The notes beneath the pieces are model-generated. The model was given only the letters and a program-made list of their open reading frames with translations. It was not told the origin of the DNA and ran no database searches. Source: SZUA-217 sp034658975 (GTDB lineage: Bacteria; Actinomycetota; Acidimicrobiia; Spongiisociales; ZC4RG35). Taken from it: DNA of 7,785 nt. Position 1 is the first letter of the stretch; every line of letters begins with the position of its first letter. A program made the translations under genes and the position numbers. The stretch covers positions 1-7,785 of the forward strand of contig JAYEGJ010000114.1 in assembly GCA_034658975.1 (NCBI GenBank), read 5' to 3'. Positions 5,851 to 7,785 of the stretch are shown here, one piece after another.

Positions 5851-7662
5851 ATGACAGACCGGTTTTCAAGCCCATTTGAGATAGAGACCCCACCCGGTGC
5901 CGAGGGTTGGGAGGACCTCTACACCTATTCGCTCCCCTTCTCCGAGGACCGACGGGAGTTTGAGGATTCCATGTTCTGGTTCCAGGACAGCGTCCATTGG
6001 GGCGAGCCTCTCACCCCGTGGGACGCCACCTGGTACGAGTACGCCATCGCCTCTCTCAGCCAGTACAACTCACGGCACTACCTGATCCCTCCAGCTCTCG
6101 GTATCGACTATCGGGTGCTGAACGGATATGCCTACCTGACCCCGATCCCCGTCCTCGATGGTGCCGAGATCGAGGCGAGGGTGCCCCAGTTCATGGAACG
6201 AGCCGGTTTCTACTTCGGGAACTGGGACGACCTCTACGACAAGTGGCTCGTCAAGGTCAAGGCGTTGATTGGCGAGATGGAGGCCATCTCCTTCGAACCG
6301 CTGCCCGAGAAGGAAGAGATGAAGGTGATCACCGAGGGTCACGGCTCCGGGTCGGGCCTGACCATGCAGGAGTCATACAGGAACCTGCTCAACCTCGGTC
6401 TCAAGCTGTGGCAACACCACTTCGAGTTCCTCAATCTCGGCTACGCCGCCTACCTGGACTTCTTCGGGTTCTGCAAGGAGGCTTTTCCCAACATCCCGGA
6501 CCTGGCGATCGCCAAGATGGTCGCGGGTGTCGAGGTCGACCTCTTCCGGCCGGATGACGAGCTGAAGAAGCTGGCCCAAGCGGCTTTGGACCTTGGCGTC
6601 GAGTCGGTTTTCGACGGGTCGGACTCAGCAACCGTGCTTTCGACTCTTGGAGCCTCCGACGCCGGACAGCAGTGGGTCGCCAAGTTGGAAGATGCCAAGC
6701 AGCCCTGGTTCAATTTCTCGGCGGGTGGCGGCTTCTATCACACGGACGACATCTGGATCGAGAATCTCGACATCCCGTTCGGCTTCATCGCGAACTACGT
6801 GACCAAGCTTCAGCAAGGCGTTGACCTGGCCAGGCCGACGGCGGCCATCACGGCCGAACGCGACCGGGTGGTGAGCGAGTACTCCGAGCTACTCGGCTCG
6901 GACGAGGACCGGGAGGCATTCCAGGGCAAGCTCGGGCTGGCCCGGGTTGTGTTCCCGTATGTGGAGAACCACAACTTCTACGTCGAGCACTGGGCCCACT
7001 CCGTCGTCTTCCGAAAGATGCGAGAACTCGGCAACGTGTTCGTCAAAGAAGGCTTTTTCTCAAATGAGAACGAGATCTTCTATCTCAAGCGGGACGAAGT
7101 GAACGAGGCGATCTGGGACATGTTCTCGGCGTGGGCGGTGGGCACCTCCCCCCGAGGCCCCATCTACTGGCCTCGCGAGGTCGCCCGGCGCAAGGGGATT
7201 CTCGATGCCCTTCGCTCCTGGACCGCGCCGCCGGCGCTGGGTGAGCCACCGGAAGTGGTCACCGAGCCATTCACGATCATGCTCTGGGGCATCACCTCCG
7301 ACTCGATCAACATGTGGCTGGGCGGAGGCGACGACGACGGAGGCGACCTCTCCGGTTTCGCCGCGTCACCCGGAGTCGCTGAAGGCCCGGCCCGTGTCCT
7401 GTTCAACGCGGATCAGATCGGCGAGTTGCAGGACGGTGAGATCCTGGTGGCGCCGATCACCGCCCCGAGTTGGGCACCGATCTTCTCCAAGATCGAAGCG
7501 ACGGTGACCGATATCGGCGGCATGATGAGCCATGCGGCAATCGTGTGTCGTGAATACGGGGTGCCTGCGGTGACCGGCACGGCGTACGGGACCCAGAACA
7601 TCAAGACCGGTCAGAGGATTCGCGTCGACGGGTCGGCCGGAACCGTGACCATCTTGGATTGA
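5851..7662 (+). CDS. Phenylphosphate synthase/alkylphenol kinase large subunit (PpsA / CreI type) with C-terminal phosphohistidine domain
   Basis: This 603-residue protein has a size and order that match Thauera PpsA (~70 kDa). Residues 1 to ~490 form the family-specific region thought to bind the phenolic substrate (TPPGAEGWEDLY near the start, FMERAGFYFGNWDDLYDKW, HHFEFLNLGYAAYLDFF, ENHNFYVEHWAHSVVFRKM). A flexible linker GGGDDDGGD (491-499) leads to a PEP-utilising-enzyme swivelling domain (~500-603) beginning FAASPGVAEGPARVL. The phospho-accepting histidine is H561 in GGMMSHAAIVCREYGVPAV. The PEP/pyruvate TIM barrel that follows this domain in PEP synthase is absent, so a phenol-type acceptor is expected rather than pyruvate. 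Role (known for the family): H561 receives phosphate from the ATP-grasp partner (4681-5781) and passes it to an aromatic hydroxyl. The true substrate here (phenol, cresol, catechol or other) cannot be told. The sequence turns AT-rich directly after its stop. Confidence 0.9.
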   Translation: MTDRFSSPFEIETPPGAEGWEDLYTYSLPFSEDRREFEDSMFWFQDSVHWGEPLTPWDATWYEYAIASLSQYNSRHYLIPPALGIDYRVLNGYAYLTPIPVLDGAEIEARVPQFMERAGFYFGNWDDLYDKWLVKVKALIGEMEAISFEPLPEKEEMKVITEGHGSGSGLTMQESYRNLLNLGLKLWQHHFEFLNLGYAAYLDFFGFCKEAFPNIPDLAIAKMVAGVEVDLFRPDDELKKLAQAALDLGVESVFDGSDSATVLSTLGASDAGQQWVAKLEDAKQPWFNFSAGGGFYHTDDIWIENLDIPFGFIANYVTKLQQGVDLARPTAAITAERDRVVSEYSELLGSDEDREAFQGKLGLARVVFPYVENHNFYVEHWAHSVVFRKMRELGNVFVKEGFFSNENEIFYLKRDEVNEAIWDMFSAWAVGTSPRGPIYWPREVARRKGILDALRSWTAPPALGEPPEVVTEPFTIMLWGITSDSINMWLGGGDDDGGDLSGFAASPGVAEGPARVLFNADQIGELQDGEILVAPITAPSWAPIFSKIEATVTDIGGMMSHAAIVCREYGVPAVTGTAYGTQNIKTGQRIRVDGSAGTVTILD

Positions 7663-7785
7663 CGATAAATACAAGAAAGCTCGATAATCTAGTTCCAGAT
7701 ATAAACAAGCTTGTTGATGCTAGTATGAAGTGGGAAGATAACATTAGTGGTTCTCTTGATTCGATTCAGGTCAGTTATAAGGGAA
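7663..7785. other. AT-rich tail of different composition; possible start of another gene
   Basis: By my count these 123 bases are about 36% G+C, against roughly 60% in the preceding genes, and the change falls at the stop codon of the large kinase subunit. One forward frame stays open to the window edge (from TTG 7659, or ATG 7725) and reads like protein: LDNLVPDINKLVDA, then MKWEDNISGSLDSIQVSYKG. Neither start has a good ribosome site, and the reverse strand also has a frame open for about 30 codons, so I do not call a gene. A perfect 12-base palindrome, AACAAGCTTGTT, lies at 7704-7715. No terminator hairpin with a T-run is visible after 7662. Confidence 0.45.

Noticed and set aside
4681..7662. 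Ordinary phosphoenolpyruvate synthase
   Set aside because: The two genes lack the C-terminal PEP/pyruvate barrel, and the large subunit has the ~490-residue region typical of phenylphosphate synthase PpsA/CreI.
1793..7662. A classical anaerobic phenol (phenylphosphate carboxylase) cluster
   Set aside because: No UbiD-like carboxylase or PpsC-like CBS protein is in the window, and the dioxygenases need O2. The flanks are unseen, so this is only disfavoured.
1..7785. CRISPR arrays, tRNA or rRNA genes, transposases
   Set aside because: I looked for direct repeats with regular spacing, cloverleaf-like segments and transposase motifs and saw none.

Overview
The window looks like an accessory aromatic-catabolism locus from a GC-rich bacterium. 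The coding sequence is roughly 60% G+C by eye, with GTG and TTG starts and tightly overlapping genes, and the proteins have an actinobacterial flavour. I cannot place it to a genus. The last ~120 bases are abruptly AT-rich, so the piece may be a metagenomic contig or may run into foreign DNA.

Layout: positions 1-252 hold no gene I can support. Two minus-strand genes follow: an IclR-family regulator (253-1020) and, upstream of it and overlapping by 11 bases, a protein of unknown function (1010-1693). A ~100-base divergent region (1694-1792) carries an imperfect palindrome that resembles the IclR box. Five plus-strand genes (1793-7662) then form a probable operon: two tandem XylE-like catechol 2,3-dioxygenases (1793-2701, 2718-3629), a histidine-phosphatase-superfamily protein with an unusual N-terminal tail (3626-4684), an ATP-grasp subunit related to the N-terminus of PEP synthase (4681-5781), and a 603-residue protein ending in a phosphohistidine swivelling domain (5851-7662). 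The last two match the two catalytic subunits of phenylphosphate synthase (PpsB/PpsA of Thauera) and of the alkylphenol kinase CreH/CreI of Corynebacterium.

Working model (inference): the split kinase uses ATP to phosphorylate a phenolic hydroxyl through a phosphohistidine on the large subunit. The phosphorylated ring is modified, probably by an enzyme outside the window, and the histidine phosphatase removes the phosphate. The two extradiol dioxygenases then open the resulting catechol, and the IclR protein senses an aromatic metabolite. What stands out is that a phenol-phosphorylating enzyme, best known from anaerobic phenol degradation, shares an apparent operon with O2-dependent ring-cleaving dioxygenases and a phosphatase. 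No phenylphosphate carboxylase, CBS-domain PpsC subunit, cytochrome P450 or later meta-cleavage enzyme is present in the window.
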